From: Caldilineaceae bacterium SB0661_bin_32
GTDB lineage: Bacteria; Chloroflexota; Anaerolineae; Caldilineales; Caldilineaceae
Length of the DNA stretch: 50,283 bases
Assembly (NCBI GenBank): GCA_009841235.1
Contig: VXMH01000108.1
Location: 1-50,283, forward strand
Direction of reading: 5' to 3'
How positions within the stretch are numbered: position 1 is the first letter of the stretch; the number at the start of each line of letters is the position of its first letter. The position numbers and the translations under genes are program-made. Positions 25,751 through 34,451 of the stretch are shown here, one piece after another. Below the pieces are notes generated by a model, which worked only from the letters and a program-made list of their open reading frames with translations, was not told where the DNA came from and ran no database searches.

Positions 25751-27145
25751 ATGCAACGTACTCTATCAAGACGTGACTTCCTGAAAACCGCGGCCTTGAC
25801 GGGCGGCGCGACTGCATTGGCCGCCTGCGTGGCCCCCGCAGCCCCAGACTCCGAAGGGGCAGAGAGTGAAGTCGCGATGGCCCCGGTCGAGATTCAATGG
25901 TGGTCCTTCCCCCTCGGCCTGCCCGGCGATATCCTTCCGCACGGGACTTGGGAACAGGAGAGGGCCGACGAATACAGCGATATGACCGAGGGCGTTACCA
26001 TCAGCTACCAGGCGGTGGGCTGGGACTCGATCGTCAAGGTTCAGACCTCAATCGCATCCGGCAATCCTCCCCATACAGTCCTGCGCGCCAGCGTTGACGG
26101 CATCATCCAGGCCCTGCAATCCGACGTTGCCGTAGAGATCGAGCTTCCCCAGGAGTTCCAGGATGACCTTCCCGCAGGCTGGTACGAAGGCATGCACTTC
26201 CGGGGCAAGAACTACATGGTGCCCTTCTATACCCTCGCCAACGGCATGGCCCTCAACCTCGACATCGTGGCGGAGGCCGGCGTAGACCACCTGCTTCCCC
26301 AGGCCCCGGAACGGACCTGGAACTTCGACGACTACCTGACGATGATGCAGGCCTGCACCTTCGAACGCGATGACGGCTCGCAGGTCTGGGGCGCCGTGTT
26401 CTCGGCCGCGGAAACAAATCCGTTCTTCTACTGGCCGGACCAGGTCCTCAGCTGGAACTGGGGGACCGACACCGTGGAGCTCCGAGACGGCCAGTGGGTC
26501 TGCAAGCTGGCCGAAGAGGAAGGTATCGCCTGGCTGCAATGGCTGCAGGACCTCTACTTCGTGCACGGCGTCATCCCCAACCCGAACGGCCTCAGCGCCA
26601 GCCGCTGGGACTACTTCTTCCAGAAGTCCCTCCTCGGCGGCATCGGCCCCAGCATCGGCTGGTCGCAGCGTCCCGGCGTCGAAGTCGATCCCGATACGCT
26701 GGTCGTCACCGATACCGAGCGCGACATAAGATGGATCTTCGTCCAGCCCCCCACCAATCCAGGTGTACCGCACTCTCTCTACTGGGGCGGTCCGATGCTG
26801 GACGTCAACTCGATCGTCTACCGCGCCGGCGGAGCCAATGAAATCGGCCCCTCAATCGACTTTGCGCTCTGGCTCTCCAACCGGGAGAACCAGAAGTGGA
26901 TAGCACAGTACCTGCTGCCCGCTCGCGTCTCTGCAGTTGAAGGCGTCACCAACCCCATGCTGGAATGGCACTACGAGCACTACATTCCCTATGGACGGCA
27001 GCGAGCCTCCGCCCACGGCGGCCGCGCACGCGAGACCGTCGAGCAGCTCGAGCTGGTGCATCAGAAGATCTTCCTGCCTGTTCCACCGGAAGAGGCTGTA
27101 CAGGATTTCTGCACCACCATCGCAAACCTGGAATGGTACGTGTAG
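25751..27145 (+). CDS. ABC transporter solute-binding lipoprotein, sugar type
   Basis: This 464-residue protein captures a solute outside the cell. The N-terminus MQRTLSRRDFLKTAALTGG is a twin-Arg signal followed by a lipobox (TALAACVAP, Cys about 26). The rest fits family 1 extracellular solute-binding proteins (carbohydrate uptake), with EIQWWSFPLG near the start and GGPMLDVNSI in the hinge region. AAGGAG precedes the ATG. It is the first gene of an operon with two permeases and three dioxygenases. The solute cannot be told from sequence; the dioxygenase genes hint at something other than a simple sugar. Confidence 0.9.
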   Translation: MQRTLSRRDFLKTAALTGGATALAACVAPAAPDSEGAESEVAMAPVEIQWWSFPLGLPGDILPHGTWEQERADEYSDMTEGVTISYQAVGWDSIVKVQTSIASGNPPHTVLRASVDGIIQALQSDVAVEIELPQEFQDDLPAGWYEGMHFRGKNYMVPFYTLANGMALNLDIVAEAGVDHLLPQAPERTWNFDDYLTMMQACTFERDDGSQVWGAVFSAAETNPFFYWPDQVLSWNWGTDTVELRDGQWVCKLAEEEGIAWLQWLQDLYFVHGVIPNPNGLSASRWDYFFQKSLLGGIGPSIGWSQRPGVEVDPDTLVVTDTERDIRWIFVQPPTNPGVPHSLYWGGPMLDVNSIVYRAGGANEIGPSIDFALWLSNRENQKWIAQYLLPARVSAVEGVTNPMLEWHYEHYIPYGRQRASAHGGRARETVEQLELVHQKIFLPVPPEEAVQDFCTTIANLEWYV

Positions 27146-27158
27146 CGTTCCAATACAA

Positions 27159-27206
27159 GCACTGCGTATTGCATTCACCTTAAGGTCGCCCTGCAATACG
27201 CAGTGC
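27159..27206 (+). promoter_or_regulatory. 15-bp perfect hairpin between binding-protein and permease genes
   Basis: GCACTGCGTATTGCA (27159-27173) is exactly inverted at 27192-27206 around an 18-base loop. No T run follows. As in malE-malF, such a hairpin could protect the upstream mRNA, so that more binding protein than permease is made. Confidence 0.75.
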
Positions 27207-27216
27207 CCCCATAAAA

Positions 27217-28164
27217 ATGACAGATCGAGTAGACAAAATCGGCAGCGGCCTGCGTACAGGGCCAAAGACGTTCCCGTGGCCGCGCTTGACCATCTCTCAG
27301 TCGGAGAAGCTGTGGGGCTACCTCCTCATCATGCCCTTCATGGCCTTCTTCGTCGTCTTCTTCCTCCTGCCGTACGGCATGGTAATCTGGTTGAGCGTCG
27401 TCGATTGGCATCCGCGCGGGGTCACCGAGTACGTGGGCCTCCAGAACTACGCCGACGTCGTCGAAATGCCCAGCGCACAGAAGTCCATGTTCAACTCCTT
27501 CTATTACACGCTGATGGTTGTCCCAATTTCGACAGCCCTCTCGTTATTGACCGCCATACTCATCGTTTCACTGCGCAGCAGCTCCATGCGCGGCTTTTTT
27601 CAGGCCGCCTTTTACCTGCCCGGCGTAATCTCCGGGCTTGCCGTAGCGATTATCTGGCGCTTTGTCTTTGATTTTCACGTGGGCGTCCTCAATTACGCCC
27701 TCTCTCTCGTCAATCTGGAGCCTGTTAACTGGCTGGGAAGTATCTATGCCGCCCTTCCCTCCCTCGCCGGCATGGCCATAGTCTCCAGTAACGGCGTCGC
27801 GATCATTATTTTCTGCGCGGCGCTCCTGAGCATCCCTTCCAGCCTGTACGACGCTGCCGCCGTCGATGGCGCCGCCTTCTGGCGCAAACACTGGTCGATC
27901 ACATTGCCGCTCCTGACGCCCGCCATGCTCTATGTGATCGTCGTCTCAACGCTCGGCGCCCTCCAGGTCTTCGTGCCCATCTACGTTCTGACGCGCGGCG
28001 GCCCCGTGCACAGCACCATTACGGTTGGCTACTATATCTACAACCAGTTGATCTTCTACGCCAACGCCGGCACCGCCGCCGCCGCCGGACTGCTGCTCCT
28101 CGTGGCAACCGTCGGCTTTACCATCTTCCAGTTCCGACGCTTTTCCCAGGTTGTGGAATTCTGA
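27217..28164 (+). CDS. ABC transporter permease, MalF/UgpA type
   Basis: This 315-residue membrane protein forms half of the import channel. There are about six membrane helices, beginning GYLLIMPFMAFFVVFFLLPY. The coupling loop that touches the ATPase is YDAAAVDGAAFWRKHWSITL (EAA-like). The next gene encodes its partner 15 bp downstream. No ATP-binding gene is present, so a shared MsmK-type ATPase elsewhere in the genome must serve it (inference). Confidence 0.92.
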   Translation: MTDRVDKIGSGLRTGPKTFPWPRLTISQSEKLWGYLLIMPFMAFFVVFFLLPYGMVIWLSVVDWHPRGVTEYVGLQNYADVVEMPSAQKSMFNSFYYTLMVVPISTALSLLTAILIVSLRSSSMRGFFQAAFYLPGVISGLAVAIIWRFVFDFHVGVLNYALSLVNLEPVNWLGSIYAALPSLAGMAIVSSNGVAIIIFCAALLSIPSSLYDAAAVDGAAFWRKHWSITLPLLTPAMLYVIVVSTLGALQVFVPIYVLTRGGPVHSTITVGYYIYNQLIFYANAGTAAAAGLLLLVATVGFTIFQFRRFSQVVEF

Positions 28165-28179
28165 ACCGAAGGCCCGAAC

Positions 28180-29100
28180 ATGGCAACACAATCCAGGCTG
28201 AACAGACAGACGCCTTCACTACTGGAACTGCTGCAATTGCGCCTGCTCCCGGAAGGATCGGCCAGCGCTTTACGCTACCTCGCGCTCCTGATGATCCTCG
28301 TGCTTGCCGCAATCTCACTGTTCCCGCTCTACTGGGCTCTGATCACCAGTTTCAAGCACCCCTCCGAAGTCGCCACAATTCCCCCTTCCTTTGTGTTGAC
28401 GCGGCCCGTGCTCAAAAACTACATCGACCTGATGACGGGAAGCGGCGTGGCCAACTCTCCTGTCCTGCGCTGGTTCTGGAACAGCGTCTTCACGGGGGCG
28501 GCCTTTACGCTGGGCGTAGTCTTCTTGGCCTCCCTCGCCGGCTACAGCTTCGCCCGCAAGCAGTTTCCCGGTCGCGACAAACTGTTCTGGCTCATCATCT
28601 CCACGATGCTTGTCCCAGCCTGGTCGACACTCATTGCCTCCTATGTCCTGACCTTGAAACTTGGCATGCACGACACCTACTGGGCTCTCTTACTCCCTGG
28701 GCTGGCCTCTCCGTTCGCCCTCTTCCTCTTCCGCCAGTTCGCAGTGACCCTGCCCGACGAGCTGTTCCAGGCCGCGCGCATCGACGGCGCACACGAGCTG
28801 CAGCTCTGGTGGCTGATCACCCTCCCGCTGTCCAGGCCCGTTCTTGCCACCCTCGCCATCTTTACCTTCACCTACCATTGGAACGACTTCCTGTGGCCTC
28901 TGCTGGTGCTGAACAAACCACAGATCTACACGATGCCCGTGGGCGTATCCATCATCATGTTCCAGTTGAAAGGCACCGGCCCCGCCTATGGAATCGGAAT
29001 GTCCGCCGCCATTCTGATGTCGGTTTTGCCGATCGTCGCATTCATACTGATGCAAAAGCAGATGATCCAGGGGATCACCATCGGGTCACTGAAGGGATAA
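28180..29100 (+). CDS. ABC transporter permease, MalG/UgpE type
   Basis: This 306-residue partner permease has the first helix at LALLMILVLAAISLFPLYW... (about 30-55) and the coupling loop FQAARIDGAHELQLWWLITL. The C-terminus MIQGITIGSLKG is typical of this family. It follows the first permease by 15 bp and precedes the first dioxygenase by 30 bp, so import and oxidation genes are probably on one transcript. Confidence 0.92.
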   Translation: MATQSRLNRQTPSLLELLQLRLLPEGSASALRYLALLMILVLAAISLFPLYWALITSFKHPSEVATIPPSFVLTRPVLKNYIDLMTGSGVANSPVLRWFWNSVFTGAAFTLGVVFLASLAGYSFARKQFPGRDKLFWLIISTMLVPAWSTLIASYVLTLKLGMHDTYWALLLPGLASPFALFLFRQFAVTLPDELFQAARIDGAHELQLWWLITLPLSRPVLATLAIFTFTYHWNDFLWPLLVLNKPQIYTMPVGVSIIMFQLKGTGPAYGIGMSAAILMSVLPIVAFILMQKQMIQGITIGSLKG

Positions 29101-29130
29101 TCCGGCCAGCAGTATAGCAAGGAGCTTGCA

Positions 29131-30036
29131 ATGGATTACAGTCACATTGAGAAACCGGACCTGGGCTATCGCTATGAGTTCAGCATCGATGAACTGGATG
29201 CCATGAATGAATGTGTCGAAGCGCACGGCTTTGCCATCATCAAGAACGTCTTGACCGAAGAGCTGGTGCAGGAGCTCCAGGAATCGGTGGTGGAGGTCCT
29301 CGATCCGGACGGCACGCTGGGAGAGGGCAACAGCTTTACGCACACCGCCTTCGTCGAGCATTCCCCGGCCTCCTGGAAGCTGTTCGACCATGAGCCGTTC
29401 ATGCGCGTGAACCGCTTCTATTGCGGCGATGGCGGGCTGACCATTCACCGCTCCGCCGCAATTATCCGCAATCCCGGCTCCGACCCGCTGGGATGGCACA
29501 CGGACTGGCATGGATTTGCGGAGGGTCCTCCACAAAACGCGGGCGACGTGCTCAATAAGTTTAACTTGCCCTCCGGGCTCTGGTTCTACATCACCGGCTC
29601 CTTCCCCAAGCACGGCGGCCTCGCCGTCATTGAGGATTCGCACGGGTTGGACTGGGAAGGGCCCGAGGGATTCCAGCTGACCCCGGACAAGCGCTCATTC
29701 CACCCCATTGGGACAGAGCCGCATAACTACGTCGGTTTCGACGTGCCCGGCATGGTACCGTTATTCGGCGAGCCAACTGACCAGCTCGTCTTCGCCACGC
29801 GCACATACCACGCCGCCTTCCCCAACCGCATCGACCGCGTCCGGCTCTCCTGCGGCGTCGGCTTCCGCCCCAAGGAATTCAAGATCGACGCGCCCTGGCC
29901 GCTCCCCGATACGGCGAAGGCCTTCATAAAGGCGCTTCCCGAGCGTTATCAGCACTACGTGGAGGAATATACCGGCATCCAAAACGACTGGCGGCCCGAC
30001 GATGCCGAACCGCAAGCCGACGCCATGATGGGCTAG
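29131..30036 (+). CDS. PhyH-family Fe(II)/2-oxoglutarate dioxygenase, copy 1
   Basis: This 301-residue member of the phytanoyl-CoA dioxygenase family has a predicted double-stranded beta-helix. The iron ligands are HTD in LGWHTDWHG and the distal His in TYHAAFPNRIDRVRLSCG, whose Arg would hold 2-oxoglutarate. Such enzymes hydroxylate many small molecules. It starts MDYSHIEKPDLGYRYEF, the same opening as the two following genes. It probably acts on the imported solute. Compared with copies 2 and 3, the residues after HTD are WHG instead of FCG, so its substrate may differ. Confidence 0.9.
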   Translation: MDYSHIEKPDLGYRYEFSIDELDAMNECVEAHGFAIIKNVLTEELVQELQESVVEVLDPDGTLGEGNSFTHTAFVEHSPASWKLFDHEPFMRVNRFYCGDGGLTIHRSAAIIRNPGSDPLGWHTDWHGFAEGPPQNAGDVLNKFNLPSGLWFYITGSFPKHGGLAVIEDSHGLDWEGPEGFQLTPDKRSFHPIGTEPHNYVGFDVPGMVPLFGEPTDQLVFATRTYHAAFPNRIDRVRLSCGVGFRPKEFKIDAPWPLPDTAKAFIKALPERYQHYVEEYTGIQNDWRPDDAEPQADAMMG

Positions 30037-30059
30037 TCCTGGAAATGCCGGAGAACTGA

Positions 30060-30947
30060 ATGGACTACAGCCACATCCAAAAGCCCGATCTGGGCTACCG
30101 CTACGAATTCACACTCGACGAATCGGACGCCGCGCACCAATGCGTCGAGGCGCACGGCTTCGCCATCATCAAGAAAGTACTCTCAGATGAACTGGTGCAG
30201 GAGCTCCAGGAGTTTGTCAAACAGGTTCTTGACCCGGATGGCACGTTGGGAGAGGGAAACAGCTCCACCCATTCCTCCTTCATCGAACACTCTCCAGCCA
30301 TGTGGAAGCTGCTCGAGCATGAACCCTATCTGCATGCACAGCGCGCCTTCTGCCAGTCGGAGGAGTTGTCCATCCTCCGCTCTGCCGCAATCCTGCGCAA
30401 TCCCGGTTCCGCGCCGCTCGCATGGCACTCCGACTTCTGCGGCTTCTCCAACGGCCCCCGCAGTTTCTCAGGAGACGTACTGAACCGCGGCCCCTGGCCG
30501 TCCGGCCTCTGGTTCTATATCACCGGCTCCAATCCCGTACATGGCGGCCTGGCACTCATCGAAGACTCCCACCTGAAGGACTGGACCCCTCCCGATGGTT
30601 TCCAATTCACGCCGGACCGGCGCTCCTTTCACAAAAAGGGGACCGAACCGCAAAGATACGTCGGTTTCGACGTGCCCGGGCTGGTGCCTGTCTTCACCGA
30701 CCCGTGCGACCAGATCGTATTCGCTTCCCGTACTTACCACGCCGCCTTCCCCAACTGCACTGATCGCGTCCGGCTTTCCTGTGCCATTATCTACCGCCCG
30801 CGTGATTTCAAAATTGAAGCGCCATGGCCCCTTTCGCAAGACGCACAGGCTTTCCTGAAGGCTTTCCCCAAGCGATTACAACCGTTTGTTGAAGGCTATG
30901 TCGGAATCGACGACGACTGGCGCGGCGACAGTGCAATGATGGGATAA
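30060..30947 (+). CDS. PhyH-family dioxygenase, copy 2
   Basis: The 295-residue protein starts MDYSHIQKPDLGYRYEF and keeps the iron site: HSD in LAWHSDFCGF and His in TYHAAFPNCTDRVRLSC. It begins 23 bp after copy 1. All three copies share HGFAI(I/V)K, the gap-free central GLWFYITGS, and GYV or RYVGFDVPG. The cysteine in PNCTDR is unique to this copy. Tandem duplication with later divergence is the simplest origin. Confidence 0.9.
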   Translation: MDYSHIQKPDLGYRYEFTLDESDAAHQCVEAHGFAIIKKVLSDELVQELQEFVKQVLDPDGTLGEGNSSTHSSFIEHSPAMWKLLEHEPYLHAQRAFCQSEELSILRSAAILRNPGSAPLAWHSDFCGFSNGPRSFSGDVLNRGPWPSGLWFYITGSNPVHGGLALIEDSHLKDWTPPDGFQFTPDRRSFHKKGTEPQRYVGFDVPGLVPVFTDPCDQIVFASRTYHAAFPNCTDRVRLSCAIIYRPRDFKIEAPWPLSQDAQAFLKAFPKRLQPFVEGYVGIDDDWRGDSAMMG

Positions 30948-30974
30948 TGAATCAAGTGGGTTAAGGAGTTTTGA

Positions 30975-31862
30975 ATGGATTACAGCCACATACAGAAGCC
31001 AGATCCGGGATACCAATATGAGTTCACGCTGGACGAGTTGGACGCCGCACAGGACTGCGTGCAGGCCCACGGCTTTGCCATCGTCAAGAATGTGCTCTCT
31101 GACGAACTCGTGGCCGAGCTCCAGGAGTCGGTCAAGCAGGTGATCGATCCGGATGACTCGCTCGGCGAAGGCAACAGCTTCACCCACACCTCCTTCATCG
31201 AACACTCCCCCGCCATGTGGAAACTGTTCGACCACGAACCCTTCATGCGCGCCCAGCGCGTCTTCTGCCAGGCCGAAGAGCTGACCATCAACCGCACCGC
31301 CGCCATCATCCGCAATCCCGGCTCCGACCCCCTCACCTGGCACTCGGACTTCTGCGGATTCACCGACGGCCCGCCCACCTTCTCAGGTGACATCCTCAAC
31401 CGCGGACCCTGGCCGTCCGGCCTCTGGTTCTACATCACCGGCTCCCATCCCGCGCACGGCGGGCTGGCCGTGATCGAAGACTCCCACGTCGAAGGCTGGG
31501 AAGGGCCCGAGGGCTTCCAGCTCACCCCCGACCAGCGCTCCTTCCACCGGATCGGGACTGAACCCAATGGCTACGTCGGCTTTGACGTGCCCGGCGTCGT
31601 GCCCCTCTTCACCGATCCGGGCGACGAAATCGTCTTCGCCTCTCGCACCTACCACTCAGCCTTCCCGAACCGTATCGACCGCGTCCGCCTCTCCTGCGGC
31701 ATCGGCCTGCGCCCCCGCGGGTACCCGGTAAACGCGCCCTGGCCGCTTTCTGAGAATGCGAAAGCCTTCCTGAAGGATTTCCCGGAGCATCTGCAGCCGC
31801 TGGTCAAGGACTATGTTGGTATCGACACTGAATGGCGCGGCGAGGACGCCATGATGGGGTAG
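30975..31862 (+). CDS. PhyH-family dioxygenase, copy 3
   Basis: The 295-residue protein starts MDYSHIQKPDPGYQYEF, with AAGGAG upstream. HSD in LTWHSDFCGF and His in TYHSAFPNRIDRVRLSCG complete the iron and co-substrate sites. It resembles copy 2 in the HSDFCGF segment and copy 1 in its EGPEGFQLTPD segment. The operon ends after it with a repeat and a strong terminator. Confidence 0.9.
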   Translation: MDYSHIQKPDPGYQYEFTLDELDAAQDCVQAHGFAIVKNVLSDELVAELQESVKQVIDPDDSLGEGNSFTHTSFIEHSPAMWKLFDHEPFMRAQRVFCQAEELTINRTAAIIRNPGSDPLTWHSDFCGFTDGPPTFSGDILNRGPWPSGLWFYITGSHPAHGGLAVIEDSHVEGWEGPEGFQLTPDQRSFHRIGTEPNGYVGFDVPGVVPLFTDPGDEIVFASRTYHSAFPNRIDRVRLSCGIGLRPRGYPVNAPWPLSENAKAFLKDFPEHLQPLVKDYVGIDTEWRGEDAMMG

Positions 31863-31951
31863 GGGCTGAAGTTCCTGCTTCCCCTCGCCTCTACGCAGGT
31901 CTGAAGCACCCGCGCTTTTCTGCTCTGGTGGCAGGCAGGTTCCTGAACAAA

Positions 31952-31990
31952 AGAGAATTCCCAAACACAATAGAGAATTCCCAAACACAA
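31952..31990. repeat. Two direct copies of a 19-bp unit
   Basis: agagaattcccaaacacaa occurs at 31952-31970 and 31972-31990, one base apart, immediately before the terminator stem. Confidence 0.85.
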
Positions 31991-32019
31991 GGCGGCTGGC
32001 CGAGTGCCAGCCGCCTTTT
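31991..32019 (+). terminator. Strong rho-independent terminator
   Basis: A perfect 10-bp stem (31991-32000 with 32006-32015) with a 5-base loop is followed by four T. It ends the transporter-dioxygenase operon and may also serve the converging acetyltransferase gene. Confidence 0.9.
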
Positions 32020-32040
32020 CATCCCCAGCTACACTACCGC

Positions 32041-33066
32041 TTACGCGGAGCTCTTCTCCATTCTCACCGAAGCTACCCGCCTTCCATCCAGTGCAAACTC
32101 TGCACCCGAACCGGCCCTTCGAAATCCCAGCGACTCGAACCAGGACTGCTTCTCTTCATCCTCAACCGAAACGACGGCATAGCATCCGTCCTCACCCCGT
32201 TCCTGAGACCGGCCCACCGCCGCCTGCACAAGCTCTTCCCAGACGTCCGCAAAGCGCGCATGCGCGAACGCGTCAATCTGGAACGCACCCGCCTCATCTC
32301 TGCGCGCCGTCGCAAGCCCGACCACCTTCCCCTCCGCCGTCCTCGCCGCGAACCACGTACCGCCGCCCGAACGGACCCGCCCATAGCGCACGTACAGACC
32401 CATACACGAGTTCTGCGTCGCATAGCGAGTTGAGCACACACCTGTATTCGCGTCCAGCACCTGCCAGTCATGCGGGCAAAGGATCAGAGGGATCATCGGA
32501 ATTCGGTCCGCGGGAGACGCCTCACCCACCGTTGCTCCCTCACCCGAAAAGTAGTCCACCAGGAAAGCTTCCGGGGACGCCCCGCTGAGGATATTCGCCA
32601 TCACATTGGCTCCGGCCAGCTTGCGCCACCCAAGCCGGCGGTAGACCCGCGCCGCGGCCGGGTTGACCGTCCCCAGGAAGAACGCCTCACCGCCTGCTCT
32701 GCGAAACGCCTCCACGGCCCGGCCGCACAGCTCCGTCGCCATGCCTCTGCCGCGTAACTGCGGATCCGTGGCGACTTCACTGAAACCTGCCAGGCCCGGC
32801 AGCGTCTTTGACTGCATCGTAAAGCACGTGCTTGCCAGGCGCCCGCCCTCCCTTTGCAGATAGAGCGTGCCCCCGTTATAGGCATCTTCAGCGCCCAGGA
32901 AGACTTCGCGCGCAATGTCAGGCAATACCTCCCCGAAAATGGACGCCCAAAAAGGGAAAAGTTCGTCTATCAACGCCTCCGAAATCGGCACTTCGTATCG
33001 CAAGTGTCTTAACCCCCTCAAGTGCAGCTCATCTGAAATATCACCGATGTAACCTGCCCGCATCAC
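32041..33066 (-). CDS. Double-GNAT acetyltransferase
   Basis: This 341-residue protein has two GNAT-like halves. The first has a good acetyl-CoA site: EVATDPQLRGRGMATELCGR (about 98-117) followed by FFLGTVNPAAARVYRRLGWR. The second half (about 200-341) has weaker motifs (AFAHARFADVWEELVQAAVG, WFESLGFRRAG). Tandem GNAT proteins acylate small amines or peptides, and the substrate here is unknown. Its start overlaps the dinB stop by 4 bp, so the two are translated together; the link is likely transcriptional only. Confidence 0.88.
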   Translation of the reverse strand: MMRAGYIGDISDELHLRGLRHLRYEVPISEALIDELFPFWASIFGEVLPDIAREVFLGAEDAYNGGTLYLQREGGRLASTCFTMQSKTLPGLAGFSEVATDPQLRGRGMATELCGRAVEAFRRAGGEAFFLGTVNPAAARVYRRLGWRKLAGANVMANILSGASPEAFLVDYFSGEGATVGEASPADRIPMIPLILCPHDWQVLDANTGVCSTRYATQNSCMGLYVRYGRVRSGGGTWFAARTAEGKVVGLATARRDEAGAFQIDAFAHARFADVWEELVQAAVGRSQERGEDGCYAVVSVEDEEKQSWFESLGFRRAGSGAEFALDGRRVASVRMEKSSA

Positions 33067-34244
33067 AAATCGCTGCCGCGGCGGATGGCATCTGCGCCGA
33101 ATCTCTTTCGCAGCGTCTTCACCGTCTCGTTCAGCTGGTCCTCCTTGGCCAGCGCCTCCGGGTCCGCCGCCATATCAAAAATGCTCATCTGCTTCACCGC
33201 CGGAACCAGGCCGCTGCACCCAACCCCAATCAGCCGGACCGCCGCCCCCTCAGGCCGGTGCGACGCCAGCAGATCAAGGGCGATACGGTAGATCTCCTCT
33301 TCATCGTCCACCGGCTGTGAAGGCGTAGTCTGGCGTGTCTGCGTGGTGAAGTCAGTCCAACGCAACTTCAAATTGACAGTGCGCGCGGCCAGTCCGCCGC
33401 GCTGCAGTCGCGCGCCGACTTGTGCCGCCTGCTGGCGCAACGCCCTTCGCAACGTCTCAGTATCAACCACATCCTGCGCGAAAGTCGTCTCCTGGCTGAT
33501 CGACTTGGCCTCCCGCTCGGTGACAAGCGGCCGCTGGTCGATTCCTTGCGCCTGTCGCCGCAGATCCCGTCCCAGCTTGCCGAACTGCTGCTCCAGCTCC
33601 TCTGCGGACGCCGCCAGCACATCGCTCACCTTGTGAATGCCTCTCGCAGCCAGCCGTTCCCGCGTCCGGGGGCCGACCCCCCACAGCGCGTCCACCGGCA
33701 ACGGCGCCAGAAACTCGGCCTCCCGGCCCGGCGGAACCACCTGGACCGCCCTGGGATAGTCCCCGGTCCGGACAGCCGCCTTTCCAACATCCGTGGCGAT
33801 CTTGGCCACCAGCTTGTTCGTCGCCACGCCCAGCGAAGAAGGCAGTCCCACTCTCTCCTTCACCTGCGACTGTACCATCCGCGCCAGTTCTGAAGCGTAT
33901 TCAGGCCGCTCCGTCACCTCAAGAAACGCTTCATCGATCGACAACTGCTCCACCAATGGAGTCACGCTGTGCAGAATCCCCATCACCTGCCCCGAAACCT
34001 GGCCGTACTCTCGCATATCCGGCGGTAGCACGCGCAGCTCCGGGCACAGCCGCACCGCCTGCGCCATGCCCATCGCCGAGCGGATTCCGAACTGTCGCGC
34101 CGCGTAGGAACAGGAGGATACAACGCCCCGGCTCTCAGGCCGCCCGCCGACAGCAAACGGGGTCCCCTTCAACTCCGGATGCCGCAGCTCTTCAACCGCG
34201 CAGTAAAAGGCATCGAGATCGAAATGGAGAATCTTGCGTACCAT
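33063..34244 (-). CDS. dinB: DNA polymerase IV
   Basis: This 393-residue Y-family polymerase copies damaged DNA. Catalytic motifs are DLDAFYCAVE (Asp8 and Asp10 region) and SIDEAFLEV. The helix-hairpin-helix (LWGVGPRTRERLAARGIH) and the little-finger domain follow. A likely sliding-clamp motif QMSIFD lies near residue 350. A usual length and complete motifs suggest it is active. I saw no LexA-type box upstream, so SOS control is not evident. Confidence 0.95.
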   Translation of the reverse strand: MVRKILHFDLDAFYCAVEELRHPELKGTPFAVGGRPESRGVVSSCSYAARQFGIRSAMGMAQAVRLCPELRVLPPDMREYGQVSGQVMGILHSVTPLVEQLSIDEAFLEVTERPEYASELARMVQSQVKERVGLPSSLGVATNKLVAKIATDVGKAAVRTGDYPRAVQVVPPGREAEFLAPLPVDALWGVGPRTRERLAARGIHKVSDVLAASAEELEQQFGKLGRDLRRQAQGIDQRPLVTEREAKSISQETTFAQDVVDTETLRRALRQQAAQVGARLQRGGLAARTVNLKLRWTDFTTQTRQTTPSQPVDDEEEIYRIALDLLASHRPEGAAVRLIGVGCSGLVPAVKQMSIFDMAADPEALAKEDQLNETVKTLRKRFGADAIRRGSDL

Positions 34245-34451
34245 TCCTGTGCCCTTCGACTACCGCCAACACCGCCTGCGTCCCAATCCGACCGTATTTT
34301 AGCACATCCAACCTTGCCCCTGTTGGCAGCTTTCGGAGAGGCCGGATATGATGTGCCTGAAGAGTAGGGAATTGCATCCACTTGACAAGGACGCCCCTTG
34401 GGCCGGCGGCTTCCCGCCTGGTCCATTGCTCCTCTTGCAAAGGTTGATCAC

